Assembly (NCBI GenBank): GCA_963931255.1
Contig: OZ006972.1
Location: forward strand, 868,001-932,000
Reading direction: 5' to 3'
Length of the DNA: 64,000 nucleotides
Source of the DNA: CALUVN01 sp944323595
GTDB taxonomy: Bacteria > Cyanobacteriota > Vampirovibrionia > Gastranaerophilales > Gastranaerophilaceae
Shown here: positions 51,521 through 61,600 of the stretch, piece after piece
Numbering within the stretch: position 1 is the stretch's first letter
Layout of the letters: every line of letters starts with the position of its first letter
Made by a program: the position numbers and the translations under genes
The notes under the pieces: generated by a model
The model's input: only the letters and a program-made list of their open reading frames with translations
What the model was told of the DNA's origin: nothing
Database searches by the model: none

Positions 51521-53323
51521 ATGAATTGTAAAAAGTTTTTAGTGTCATCAATGATTTTGGCAAGTGTTCTGTGCTCTGCAACTAATGCTTTCGCCAGCGA
51601 AATTCAGGCTAAAGTCGAAAAAAGCTATGTCGAAATAGATAAATTACTTGAATATAACGAATATGAACGTGCAGATAAAATGATTTCGGACGCACTGAAA
51701 CAAAATCCGAAAGATGTTCAGCTGAAAGCTTTAAGAACAGTTTCTCTTGCAAAACAATATAAACTTGCACCTGCACAAACAGAACTGGATGCCCTTTTGA
51801 AAGATTATCCGAACAATCCGGATTTGCATTATGCTCAGGGTATTGTATATATGATGCGCCAGACATCTTCTGACGTTGAATATATTAAAAACACCAGAAA
51901 TCTCCTGAATTCAGCAGTTAAAGAATTTGTACAAACCGTAAATCTCGACAGTAACCACTATCAGGCATACAACGCAATGGGCGTTGCTACACTAAAACTC
52001 GGCAACAAAAAAGACGCCAGAGAGTTATTTAACCTTGCACTTCAGGTAAATCCCGAATTTGCAAACGCTTATGACAACCTCGGTGTTCTTGAAATGATGG
52101 AAGGAAATCTGGATGCAGCGGAAGCTCAATTCCAAAAAGCTTTAAAATTCAATACACACAACCCTACATCCATGTATCACATGGCACAGGTTGCAGCAAG
52201 ACAGGGCGACTATTCCAAAGCTCTCACATGGATTAACCACTCTATCCACATTAATCCGAACTCATCACCGGCTCTCAACCTCCAAGGGGAATTGTACCTG
52301 AAACAAGGCAACCAGCCTGCGGCTATTAATTCTTTCAAAAAAGCCGTTGCCGTTAAACCGGAAAATTCAAGACCTTACGTAAACCTTGCAAATGTTTACG
52401 AAAAACGCGCTGACGCTGAATTTGCAATGGAGCAGTTGAAAACCGTTCTGGCTATCAATCCTAAATTCACACAGGGTATAATCCGCGTTGCTGATTTATC
52501 TTTGGAAACTAAAAAATATGATCAGGCTCTTGAATACTATTCAAAATTAATAGGTGATGAAGACTACAATGACGATGCAATTATCGGTCTTGCAAATACT
52601 TATTATGAAATGTCAAGAGACGAAGCTGACAGTAATTCTTTCACTACTAATAAAGACCTGTATCTGGCATACGATTATATCAATCAGGCTCTTGAAAGAA
52701 CTCCTTATGACTTAAAACTTCACCTTGCAAAAATTAAAATTGCAAAATTAACCCACCAGATGGATTTGTCTAAAGACAGCTTGAACTATATCGTGCAAAC
52801 AGCAAGCAATAACCTTATGGATTCTGTAATTAAAGGTGAAGCATACCTTGCTTTAGGTCGAGAAAAAGATGCAGTTTATACATTTGAAAATGCTATCAAC
52901 TTCTCAGAAACTATTGATGATGACCTTTATCTTGCAGAAATTCTCCTGCAGCATAAACAATTCAGAACAGCAAGAGTTGCACTGAAAAAAGCTCTCACAA
53001 GAGATCCTAACAATGTCATAGCAAAAAATACAATGAATTACATTGATTTATGCGAAATTAAATCAAATGAATTCTTTGATGTTGCCCAAAGACAATACAA
53101 AGAAGAAAATTACGCATCAACAATTGAATACTGTAACCGCGCAATTGACTTCTATCATAACGGACCGCACATCGCTAAACTAAAAGCTATGGCTTACGAA
53201 CAAGAAAAGAACTATCAGGGTGCAGTAAAATACTATACACAATATTTATCTTACAGTCCTGACGCACCTGACAAAGCTGAAGTTCAGAAAAAAATTGAAA
53301 AATACAAAACTAAAGTACAGTAA
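51521..53323 (+). CDS. Exported TPR-repeat protein
   Basis: 600 residues. A signal peptide (MNCKKFLVSSMILASVLCSATNAFA by residues, cleavage near FAS) precedes tandem tetratricopeptide repeats, for example HYQAYNAMGVATLKLGNKK, ANAYDNLGVLEMMEGNLD and SRPYVNLANVYEKR. It should act as a protein-binding scaffold in the periplasm. It resembles the TPR protein at 11.7-13.7 kb in design, but not closely enough in sequence to call a recent duplicate. A small gene follows after two bases. Confidence 0.9.
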   Translation: MNCKKFLVSSMILASVLCSATNAFASEIQAKVEKSYVEIDKLLEYNEYERADKMISDALKQNPKDVQLKALRTVSLAKQYKLAPAQTELDALLKDYPNNPDLHYAQGIVYMMRQTSSDVEYIKNTRNLLNSAVKEFVQTVNLDSNHYQAYNAMGVATLKLGNKKDARELFNLALQVNPEFANAYDNLGVLEMMEGNLDAAEAQFQKALKFNTHNPTSMYHMAQVAARQGDYSKALTWINHSIHINPNSSPALNLQGELYLKQGNQPAAINSFKKAVAVKPENSRPYVNLANVYEKRADAEFAMEQLKTVLAINPKFTQGIIRVADLSLETKKYDQALEYYSKLIGDEDYNDDAIIGLANTYYEMSRDEADSNSFTTNKDLYLAYDYINQALERTPYDLKLHLAKIKIAKLTHQMDLSKDSLNYIVQTASNNLMDSVIKGEAYLALGREKDAVYTFENAINFSETIDDDLYLAEILLQHKQFRTARVALKKALTRDPNNVIAKNTMNYIDLCEIKSNEFFDVAQRQYKEENYASTIEYCNRAIDFYHNGPHIAKLKAMAYEQEKNYQGAVKYYTQYLSYSPDAPDKAEVQKKIEKYKTKVQ

Positions 53324-53325
53324 TT

Positions 53326-53583
53326 ATGGGTAAATTTGACATAAGGAAATCATTTGAAATGTTCTTGATGGAACCCTTGAGTATCTTAAAAGTAGGGTTA
53401 TTCCAGATTGTACATCTTCAATCAAATATTTTCAGTCAAAAACCTGCCGTAAACATAGATTTAACGGAAAAGAAAACCCAGATTACAGTTGTAAACAGCG
53501 AAAAAATGTACAATTTATTTCAGACTGTATTGTATAAACAAAAATTAAAAGAACAACAGAAAAAAGCATTATCAACAAAATGA
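53326..53583 (+). CDS. 85-residue hypothetical protein
   Basis: Begins MGKFDIRKSFEMFLMEP and ends with a Lys/Gln-rich helix. There is a moderately hydrophobic stretch (LSILKVGLFQIVHL) but no convincing membrane helix or signal. I recognise no family. It lies two bases after the TPR gene and its stop overlaps the engB start as ATGA, so it is clearly part of this operon and probably real. Confidence 0.65.
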   Translation: MGKFDIRKSFEMFLMEPLSILKVGLFQIVHLQSNIFSQKPAVNIDLTEKKTQITVVNSEKMYNLFQTVLYKQKLKEQQKKALSTK

Positions 53584-54170
53584 GTACAAATTTGAAATAC
53601 ATGCAGGCGAAATTTATAGTGAGTGCAGAGAAACTTTCCCAGTGCCCTGATTTTGACCTGCCCGAATACCCTCTACTGGGGCGTTCAAATGTCGGCAAAT
53701 CTTCATTTATAAACGGTCTTGCAAATAACAAAAAACTGGCGAAAACCTCTAATACGCCGGGGAAAACAAGACTGATAAATTTTTTCAATTTTTCAGATAA
53801 ATTTATACTGGCGGATTTACCGGGCTACGGTTACGCAAAAGTTTCCAAAGAGGCGCAAAACCGATGGCAAAAATACCTTGAAGAATATCTGCTTAACCGC
53901 AAACAAATAAAAAGCCTTATACAACTTATAGACGGACGCCATGAAATACAAAAAAACGATTATCAGATGAGAGAATGGGTAAATAATTACAATCTGCCTA
54001 TAATAACAGTTGTCACAAAGATGGATTACGTGCCAAAATCCAAAACCTTAAATGTACTAAAAGCCGTAGAAAAAGAATTTGGCGGACTTGTACTGCCTTT
54101 CAGCGCCATTGATAACCGTTATAATGAAAAAATTTTTGATAATCTTATGAGCCAGAATCTCATCAATTAG
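53580..54170 (+). CDS. engB: Ribosome biogenesis GTPase EngB/YsxC
   Basis: 196 residues, normal length. GRSNVGKSSFINGL is the P-loop, NTPGKTRLINFF the switch I region, LADLPGYGYAKVSKE the G3 motif with following family signature, and TKMDYV the G4 motif. It assists assembly of the 50S subunit. It overlaps the small upstream gene by four bases. Confidence 0.96.
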   Translation: MSTNLKYMQAKFIVSAEKLSQCPDFDLPEYPLLGRSNVGKSSFINGLANNKKLAKTSNTPGKTRLINFFNFSDKFILADLPGYGYAKVSKEAQNRWQKYLEEYLLNRKQIKSLIQLIDGRHEIQKNDYQMREWVNNYNLPIITVVTKMDYVPKSKTLNVLKAVEKEFGGLVLPFSAIDNRYNEKIFDNLMSQNLIN

Positions 54171-54199
54171 ATTTCTACTCGCAGACATTGCGTTTGCTC

Positions 54200-54228
54200 T
54201 TATCTTTGCCTGTTTTTCATGATATAAT
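54200..54228 (+). promoter_or_regulatory. Probable promoter of the metG-aroK-aroB operon
   Basis: TTATCT (54200-54205), 17-base spacer, then TATAAT (54223-54228) with an extended TGA in front. The metG ATG follows at 54257, behind GAGGGAA. Confidence 0.65.
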
Positions 54229-54256
54229 TTAGACAAAGTATGAGGGAATTAATTTT

Positions 54257-55822
54257 ATGGATAAATATTACTTAACAACAGCTATAGATTATGTGAACGG
54301 TGCTCCGCATATCGGACACGCTTATGAAAAAATATTGACTGATATCATTGCAAAACACTATACACAGCGCTGTGATGACGTGTTTTTCCTGACCGGAACA
54401 GACGAACACGGTATAAAAATTCAAAAAACAGCCGCCGCTAAAGGTATTACGCCAAAAGAACTCTGCGACGAAAATGCGCAAAAATTTAAAGATGCCTGGA
54501 AAATCCTTGGTATAGATTATTCAAGATTTATCAGAACCACAGACGCCGACCACGAAGCAATTGTTCAAAAAATATTCAAAAAGCTTGTTGAAAAAGGTGA
54601 TATTTACAAACATTCTTATGAAGGGCTGTATTGCTCCGGATGTGAATGTTTCCTTAATCCGAAAGATTTAACCGAAGACGGTCTCTGCCCTGACCACCTG
54701 AAAAAACCGGAAGTAGTAAGAGAAGAAAATTATTTCTTTAAATTAACAAAATACAAAGACGAAATAATCAAACATATAAAAGCACATCCGGACTTTATAG
54801 TTCCGCAGTTCAGAGCGAATGAAGTCCTGAACCAGCTGGAAGATATTCAGGACATCTCAGTATCAAGAGCAAAATCAAATGTTCAATGGGGTATAGATGT
54901 GCTTGATGACCCTGAACAATCAATTTATGTATGGATAGACGCTCTATCAAACTACATAACAGCACTTGGATATGATACAGAAAACCCGTCAGAGATGTTT
55001 AAAAAATACTGGCCGGTTGATGTCCATGTGGTTGGTAAAGACATTTTGAAATTCCATAGCATATACTGGCCCGCAATTTTGCTGGCATTAGACCTGCCGC
55101 TGCCAAAACATATTTTTGCACACGGCTGGATTACGATAGACGAAACCAAGATGTCAAAATCTCTCGGAAACGTAATATCTCCGACCGGCGTTCTGGAAAG
55201 CTTTAATCTCACTATACCGGATCCTTTGAGATATTATATGGCAACCTCTGCGCCTTGCGGGCGTGACGGAAATTATTCCGATGATGATTTTAAAGAAAAA
55301 GTTAATGCACATCTGGCAAACAGTATGGGCAATCTGCTTAACAGAACGCTTTCAATGCTTGTAAAATATTTTGATGGCGAAGTTAAAGATGAGTTCAGAA
55401 AAGATTCAGAACTTTATAAACTTGCCCTTGACACTGTTAAGAAAGTAAAAACACACTTTGATTTCTTTGAAATAGCAGAAGCCGCACAGGAAATTGTACA
55501 GCTTGTTGATGCAACAAACAAATTCGTCACAGACAACGCGCCTTGGACACTTGCCAAAGAAGAAAAAATGACAGAATGCGGTCAGGTTCTCACAACCGTA
55601 CTGGAAATAATGTGTGTTGTATCAGCTTTAATCTATCCGTACTGCCCGAATATCGCAAAAGAAATGGCACGTCAGTTATCGTTTGATTTAAATATTAAAC
55701 TTGATGACTTAACCTGCAATAATATCAAAACAGGCAAGCTTATTTCCAAAGAGGATATCAAACCGGTGTTCCTGCGTGTCGACAGCGAACTTGCAGACAA
55801 ATCCAAAAAGCAGCCTGTATGA
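54257..55822 (+). CDS. metG: Methionyl-tRNA synthetase
   Basis: 521 residues: the short form without the C-terminal tRNA-binding EMAP domain. APHIGHAYEKI holds the HIGH motif, CSGCECFLNPKDL with CPDH the knuckle, and ETKMSKSLGNVI the KMSKS motif. It charges tRNA-Met. It overlaps aroK as ATGA, an unusual pairing of tRNA charging with the shikimate pathway in one transcript. Confidence 0.97.
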   Translation: MDKYYLTTAIDYVNGAPHIGHAYEKILTDIIAKHYTQRCDDVFFLTGTDEHGIKIQKTAAAKGITPKELCDENAQKFKDAWKILGIDYSRFIRTTDADHEAIVQKIFKKLVEKGDIYKHSYEGLYCSGCECFLNPKDLTEDGLCPDHLKKPEVVREENYFFKLTKYKDEIIKHIKAHPDFIVPQFRANEVLNQLEDIQDISVSRAKSNVQWGIDVLDDPEQSIYVWIDALSNYITALGYDTENPSEMFKKYWPVDVHVVGKDILKFHSIYWPAILLALDLPLPKHIFAHGWITIDETKMSKSLGNVISPTGVLESFNLTIPDPLRYYMATSAPCGRDGNYSDDDFKEKVNAHLANSMGNLLNRTLSMLVKYFDGEVKDEFRKDSELYKLALDTVKKVKTHFDFFEIAEAAQEIVQLVDATNKFVTDNAPWTLAKEEKMTECGQVLTTVLEIMCVVSALIYPYCPNIAKEMARQLSFDLNIKLDDLTCNNIKTGKLISKEDIKPVFLRVDSELADKSKKQPV

Positions 55823-56325
55823 ATATAACACTCACAGGCATGATGGGAAGCGGCAAGACTACCGTTGGCATAGAATTGGAAAAAGCTCTAAAAGACTTTT
55901 CCCTTGTTGATGTTGACTCGCAAATTGTTGAAAGAAACGGGTTAAGTATTCCTGCGATTTTTGAAAAATTCGGCGAAAAATACTTTCGGGAAGAAGAAAC
56001 CCGAGTAATTGAAGAAATTCTGGAAAAAGATAACCTTATCATCTCCACCGGCGGCGGAGCTTTTGAAAATCCGGCAAACAGAAAGCTTCTGCTGGAAAAG
56101 TCCAGAGTTATTTATCTGAAAACATCGCCGGAAGTAATATTTGAAAGAATAAAACACGAAACTCACAGACCGCTTTTAGGTAAAGATTTTTCAACAGAAA
56201 AAATATCGGCTATAATAGAGAAAAGACGGGCAAATTACGAACTTGCACATTTAACAATTGACACGGATTTTAAATCTCCATATAATATAGTAACGGAGAT
56301 TATTGAATGCCTGAACTGTGCGTAA
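55819..56325 (+). CDS. aroK: Shikimate kinase
   Basis: 168 residues. GMMGSGKTTVGIEL is the P-loop, DVDSQIVERNGLSIPAIF the shikimate-binding Asp region, FREEETRVIEE and STGGGAFE the further family motifs, and RPLL the lid. It phosphorylates shikimate at position 3. It is coupled to metG upstream and overlaps aroB by 19 bases. The pathway leads to chorismate, a possible source of the aryl starter for the polyene cluster. Confidence 0.95.
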   Translation: MNITLTGMMGSGKTTVGIELEKALKDFSLVDVDSQIVERNGLSIPAIFEKFGEKYFREEETRVIEEILEKDNLIISTGGGAFENPANRKLLLEKSRVIYLKTSPEVIFERIKHETHRPLLGKDFSTEKISAIIEKRRANYELAHLTIDTDFKSPYNIVTEIIECLNCA

Positions 56326-57383
56326 AAATTAAAGAGACTGATAAATCTTACCCCATATACATAGACAGTTCGGAGATTTCAGAACTGACCCGAAAACTTG
56401 AAAAGTATATCTCAGGCAGAAAAGTCTTCGTCGTAATATCTGAAAAAGTAAATAAACTCTATGGCAAAATACTTAATATCCCTGCCGTAGAAACGTTTGT
56501 ATTAAAGGACGGAGAAAAGGAAAAAAACTTTAAGAATTACAAAAAAATCACAGAGAGAATGCTGAAAAACCAACTTTCCAGAAAAGACATTCTTCTTGCC
56601 GTCGGCGGCGGTGTAGTGGGCGATATGGCAGGTTTTGCTGCATCAACTTACATGCGCGGAATTGATTTTATTCAAATTCCGACAACCCTGCTGGCATGCG
56701 TTGACAGTTCAGTAGGCGGCAAAACCGGTATTGATACGGATTACGGCAAAAATCTTGTAGGAACATTTTATCAGCCAAAAGCCGTTTTTATAAATATTAA
56801 TTTTCTTAAAACCCTTGATACAAAACAATTTAAAACAGGGCTGGGGGAAGTTGTCAAATATTCATTTATAGAAAAAAGCTGCAAACCCGAATTTGAGATA
56901 AACTTATTTAATTTTCTATCTGAAAATTTTGAAAAAATCAATAACAAAGACATCCGTACACTTGAAAGGCTTGTAGAGTACTGCGTTACATTGAAAATTG
57001 CCGTTGTAGAGCAGGATGAAAAAGAGGGCAGTCTGAGAAAGATATTAAATTTCGGTCATACCTACGGGCATGCCATAGAAAAAATAACAAACTACAAAAA
57101 ATATACCCATGGTGAAGCTGTAGTAGAGGGCATGCGTTTTGCATTCAAATTAGCGGTTGAAAAGGGTTTGATAGAAAAAAATTATAAGTTTCTGGCAGAT
57201 GATGTTATAAATAAATTCAAGTTTACATCCGTAAAGAAGTTCAACATGAAAAAAATAACAGAGATAATGAAATCCGACAAAAAAGCCTCGAATGGCAAAA
57301 TAACCTTTGTTTTGCCGACAGATTATCAGGAGGTTAAAACCTTCGATTTTGACGAAGATTTTTTCCTTGATTATATATATTAG
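56307..57383 (+). CDS. aroB: 3-dehydroquinate synthase
   Basis: 358 residues. GGGVVGDMAGFAASTYMRG and IPTTLLACVDSSVGGKTGID are the NAD- and substrate-binding signatures; GLGEVVKYSFI and NFGHTYGHAIE provide metal ligands. It makes 3-dehydroquinate, the second step of the shikimate pathway. The ATG at 56307, with GGAG nine bases upstream, lies inside the aroK gene. Confidence 0.96.
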   Translation: MPELCVKIKETDKSYPIYIDSSEISELTRKLEKYISGRKVFVVISEKVNKLYGKILNIPAVETFVLKDGEKEKNFKNYKKITERMLKNQLSRKDILLAVGGGVVGDMAGFAASTYMRGIDFIQIPTTLLACVDSSVGGKTGIDTDYGKNLVGTFYQPKAVFININFLKTLDTKQFKTGLGEVVKYSFIEKSCKPEFEINLFNFLSENFEKINNKDIRTLERLVEYCVTLKIAVVEQDEKEGSLRKILNFGHTYGHAIEKITNYKKYTHGEAVVEGMRFAFKLAVEKGLIEKNYKFLADDVINKFKFTSVKKFNMKKITEIMKSDKKASNGKITFVLPTDYQEVKTFDFDEDFFLDYIY

Positions 57384-57406
57384 CAAAAAACGATGTAGCG
57401 AAAAAG

Positions 57407-57431
57407 AAAGTCTCGTCATTTGACAAGACTT
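57407..57431. terminator. Weak hairpin between convergent aroB and cca
   Basis: AAGTCT and GTC pair with GAC and AGACTT around an ATTT loop, with one internal mismatch. No long T-run follows, so it is only a possible terminator in the 161-base gap. Confidence 0.4.
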
Positions 57432-57544
57432 ATAAATATACATTTACCCCACATTTATTTTAACATTAAATTTTTTATTTGTCAACTGGTAAAGGCTATA
57501 TTTTTTTATGATTAACAAATCAAGATGAAAAAATAGTAAATCTG

Positions 57545-58642
57545 TTAAGAATTTAAGTAGTTTTTCACGATATTAATCTCGTCAGCGCCTGTCATTTGCG
57601 GGTTTGCCAATTTAGCCGTCAGTATTGCATCAAAAATCTTTTTGTATTCAGGAGACGGTTTTATCCCAAGTTTTTGCAAATCTTCACCGTTTGTCTGAAT
57701 TTTTATATTGCGCAAATTATCAAGATAGCGGCATGCCCTGTCTTTGTCTTTCAAAATTGCATACAGTAGAATGCTTTCCTGTTCCGCATTTTCAAATGCC
57801 CTGTAGATTTCAAAATCATTATTCATCCGTGAATTTTCCAGCACGGCAAAATCATCAAGGATTTTCTTTTCCTGACGGGTAAGTTCAAGCCTTGACAGGT
57901 CACGCAGAACACCCGCATAAACAAGCCATACATTCTGTACAGGATATTTTTTTATTAATTCTTCTATATTAACAACAGGCAGAACAACTTTTTTTTCTGT
58001 TACCAGTTTGTAAATGCCATCTCTAATAAAACGTTCAAAAGCTTCCTGTGAATTCAGGTTAAATGTTTCCATAAGTTCTTTTTTGACGCGTTTGTAGCAC
58101 ATATCGTAATTTACAGCCGAAAGATACTCATCCTGAAGCTTTTTTGTATGTTCATCAAGTTCAAACCCGAACCTTACAGAAAATTTTAATCCGCGTATAA
58201 TCCTTGTCGGGTCATCTATAAAACTTCCGTCATGGAGAACACGGAGTGTTTTATTTTTTAAATCATCCAACCCGCCGGTGTAGTCAATAATTTCGCCTGT
58301 TGTGATTGACTTTGCAAGCGCATTGACCGTAAAGTCACGGCGTAAAACATCCTCCTTAAGCCCGCATCCTATTTTTGTAATCCTTGGCAAATGTCCTTTT
58401 CTGTCATAAACTTCTGCCCGTGTAGATGCAAAATCTACTTCCCGCCCGCAGACATTAACCCTTATTGTGCCAAAATCAGGATTAACACGGATTACTTCTC
58501 CAAACTTTGCACAGTATTCGATGGCATTACCAACATAAGTTATGTCAATATCAAAACTTTCGCGCCCGAGAAGTTCATCTCTGACAACTCCGCCGATGTA
58601 GTATAATTTGCCCGAAGTATCCTTTATATTTACGATATTCAT
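57545..58642 (-). CDS. cca: CCA-adding tRNA nucleotidyltransferase / poly(A) polymerase family
   Basis: 365 residues from the ATG at 58642. Longer readings would run antisense into the helicase gene. YIGGVVRDELLGRESFDIDIT contains the G-G-x-x-R-D and D-x-D catalytic motifs, then RRDFTVNALA, DDPTRIIRGLKFSVRFG. Class II enzymes of this type build or repair the CCA end of tRNAs; some cyanobacteria divide the job between C-adding and A-adding versions, and this sequence alone does not tell which it is. It is divergent from the helicase gene across 52 bases. Confidence 0.92.
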   Translation of the reverse strand: MNIVNIKDTSGKLYYIGGVVRDELLGRESFDIDITYVGNAIEYCAKFGEVIRVNPDFGTIRVNVCGREVDFASTRAEVYDRKGHLPRITKIGCGLKEDVLRRDFTVNALAKSITTGEIIDYTGGLDDLKNKTLRVLHDGSFIDDPTRIIRGLKFSVRFGFELDEHTKKLQDEYLSAVNYDMCYKRVKKELMETFNLNSQEAFERFIRDGIYKLVTEKKVVLPVVNIEELIKKYPVQNVWLVYAGVLRDLSRLELTRQEKKILDDFAVLENSRMNNDFEIYRAFENAEQESILLYAILKDKDRACRYLDNLRNIKIQTNGEDLQKLGIKPSPEYKKIFDAILTAKLANPQMTGADEINIVKNYLNS

Positions 58643-58643
58643 A

Positions 58644-58672
58644 TTGTTTATTTTACGATAAAATGCTACAAT
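58644..58672 (+). promoter_or_regulatory. Promoter of the helicase-nuclease gene
   Basis: TTGTTT (58644-58649), 17-base spacer, TACAAT (58667-58672) with an extended TGC just before it. AGGGAAG leads to the ATG at 58695. Confidence 0.65.
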
Positions 58673-58694
58673 ATGGAATACATGAGGGAAGAAG

Positions 58695-61600
58695 ATGTTA
58701 CAGGAAGCAACGAGAGCCATCAATTCGGCATTTAATAACAGTTTTATCAAAAAGTTAAGCCAGTACCTCCATGATTGCGTACGTGAAGAAGTAAAAAGCT
58801 CAACTTTCAGAAACCTTAAAGGGGATAAAGATAACAAATGGATTTTCTTAAAAGGCGAAGAACAGCTTTTTACCTGCTACGATGACTATCTAAAGCTTGA
58901 CGGAAGCGACCCTAAACTTACAGAACTCATGATTCAGTCAGAATTAGGCTCAAAAGATAAATACCTGATTTACGGTTATCTTTTTCTTGTAGGAAAGAGC
59001 TCCAAGTCTAAAAAGGCTAACGAATTTTTGACCCCGCTTTTATATATGCCCTGCAAACTTGAACGCAACGGGGTTAACATAAACTGCATTCCGCTGGATG
59101 AGATGCTTTCGCTAAATACCGGCGCACTTGCAGCTTTGATGAAAAAAAATGAGGATGAAGATGAAGTTGATTTGCTTCTGGAGGGGATTTTAGATGTAGT
59201 GCCGGATTTACCTCTTACAAATGAAAAGCTGGAAATATTTTTGACTACATTAAAATCCGTTATTCCGGATGTTGAAATAAGCTTTGACCATAAAGACGAC
59301 GTTGAAGAAGATAATATTTCAAAAGAAACATCCCACTCAAAAGATTTTTATAAGGTTGACGGCGAAAACGTTGATGAAATCATAGAAGAAGAGGAAGCTA
59401 ATTCAAAACCTCAGGTAAAACTGGAAAAAGTTTCCGTAACTAACCAGTGCGCAATAATACTTACAAAACGTCCGTCCGTTACAGCAGGAGTCTTGCATGA
59501 ATTAACCCAGATAGCGGAAAAACCAAGCGGAATTTACCGCGAAACTGCCCTGAGTATAATCAATGATGAATACACGCAGTCCAAAGAAAAATCCGTTCCG
59601 CTTCAAAATATCAAAGAAATAAAAGATTTCTATCCCATAACACCACTATCTTTGAGCGATTCACAGGAAAAAGTTATTAAAAATATAGAATACAGCAAGC
59701 TTATCGCAGTTCAAGGCCCCCCCGGAACCGGTAAATCACAAACAATAGTTAATCTGGTAGCCCACCTGATTGCCAACGGAAAAACCGTTCTTGTCGCATC
59801 GCGCATGGACAAAGCCGTTGACGTTGTTGCAGACAGATTAAATGCTCTGGGCGCACCTTACCTTGCTCTCCGTGCAGGACGGTTGAATTACCAGAAACAA
59901 TTGAGTTATCAGCTTAATGATTTGCTTGCCGGAAAAGTTGATGTTGACAGTGATGCCGAAGATACAATGTTTGCCGGTGTAGATGATATGAAAAAACATC
60001 TCGACATGGTTAAGGGCATGGAAAACAAATGCGAACAAATTATTAAACTTGAAAAAGACTGGCACGACCTTTCCGTAGAAACAGAAGAGCAGGAAAAAGC
60101 CAACGGTAAGATGCAATTCATCAAGACAACTCTAAAAAAATCAGAACTTGATGCAATTTCGCTTGCCCTTGGTGCATTGGAAAAAAACATTGAAAAATCC
60201 GGATTTTTCACCAATATAGCTAACTACACAAGCGTCAAAACAATTAAAAATATACTGAAACTTAAACATTTTGACGTAACTTACGAAAACCTGGGACGCT
60301 TGAAAGCCGAACTTGAGGTTGCAGGCTATGTTTCAAGACTCCGCAGAATTGAAGCGGAAATCCAGAACACCGGAAATTTACACGTTCTCTCAGAACAAAT
60401 CCGCCAGATGAAAAAGAAACAAAAAACCTTAGCGATAAATATTCTGAAACATCAGCGCCGCGAATCAATCAGGGGTCTTCTGCGCGATGCAGTAAAATGC
60501 CAGCGTCTTAAAGTCCATGCCCGTTCTCTCGTTGAACGCAGAAAACGCCTCCAGACAAATATACTGGAGGGTGAAGACTTTAAACCGCTTTTAGAGGCAT
60601 TCCCGTGCTGGTGCGTCACAACTTATGCGGTATCGGATTCTCTTCCGCTAAAACCCGGAATGTTTGACGTTGCAATCATAGATGAAGCTTCCCAATGCGA
60701 TATTGCAAGCTGTTTCCCTATACTTTTCCGCGCAAAACGTGCCGTAATTGTAGGTGATGACAAGCAGCTTCCGCATCTTTCTTTCCTTGAAAAAGCAAAA
60801 GAACAATCTTTCCTTTCACAATATGGAATTCCTGATAAATACCAGTTAATGTGGCGATTCAGAACAAATTCCATGTTTGATCTTGCGGACTATTATTCAA
60901 TGAATTCGGTAATGCTTGACGAACATTTCAGAAGTCTTCCGCCTATTATTGATTTTTCAAACGAAGAATTTTACGGCGGCAGAATAAGAGTTATGAAAAA
61001 AGATTTTGCAGGGGACAAGGTGCTTGAACTTATTGAAGTTCCGGATGGCAAAGTAGACTTTGATGCGACAAGAAATATTCCGGAAGTGGAAGCCGTCGTC
61101 AAAAAACTACACGAAATAGTTATAGAAGATGAGCGCAAAAATCCTGATAACCCCGTTTCCATAGGTATAATTTCACCGTTTAGAGCACAGGTTGAACAGC
61201 TGAAAACTTCTGTATCAAAAGTTCTGTCAGACCACATGATAAGAAAACATCGAATAGAAATCGGAACAGCACATACTTTTCAGGGTGATGAACGTGATAT
61301 TATGCTGATTTCGTGGGCTTTTGCAAACAACAGTTACACCCAGAGCCTGACATTTTTGCAAAAACCAAACCTCTTTAACGTTGCTATTACAAGAGCCTGC
61401 TCCAAGATGATTAACTTTATTTCCAGAAATCCAAAAGATTTGCCGGACGGCCATTTCAGGAATTACATGAATTATCTTGCAGAATATGAGAATAAACAAC
61501 AGGCGCTTCAAAATAATCAGATAGACGAAAATATTTATAAAAATCCGCTTGAACGTGAAATAGCCTCACAAATAAGAGAACTCGGACATGAAGTTCAGGC

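Noticed and set aside
11679..53323. The two TPR proteins (11.7-13.7 and 51.5-53.3 kb) as recent duplicates
   Set aside because: Both are exported repeat proteins, but repeat phasing, signal peptides and non-repeat linkers differ; the likeness is that of any two TPR arrays.
57545..58837. Longer 430-residue reading of cca
   Set aside because: The extra 65 residues run antisense into the helicase gene and do not look like a nucleotidyltransferase N-terminus; the start at 58642 gives a normal protein.
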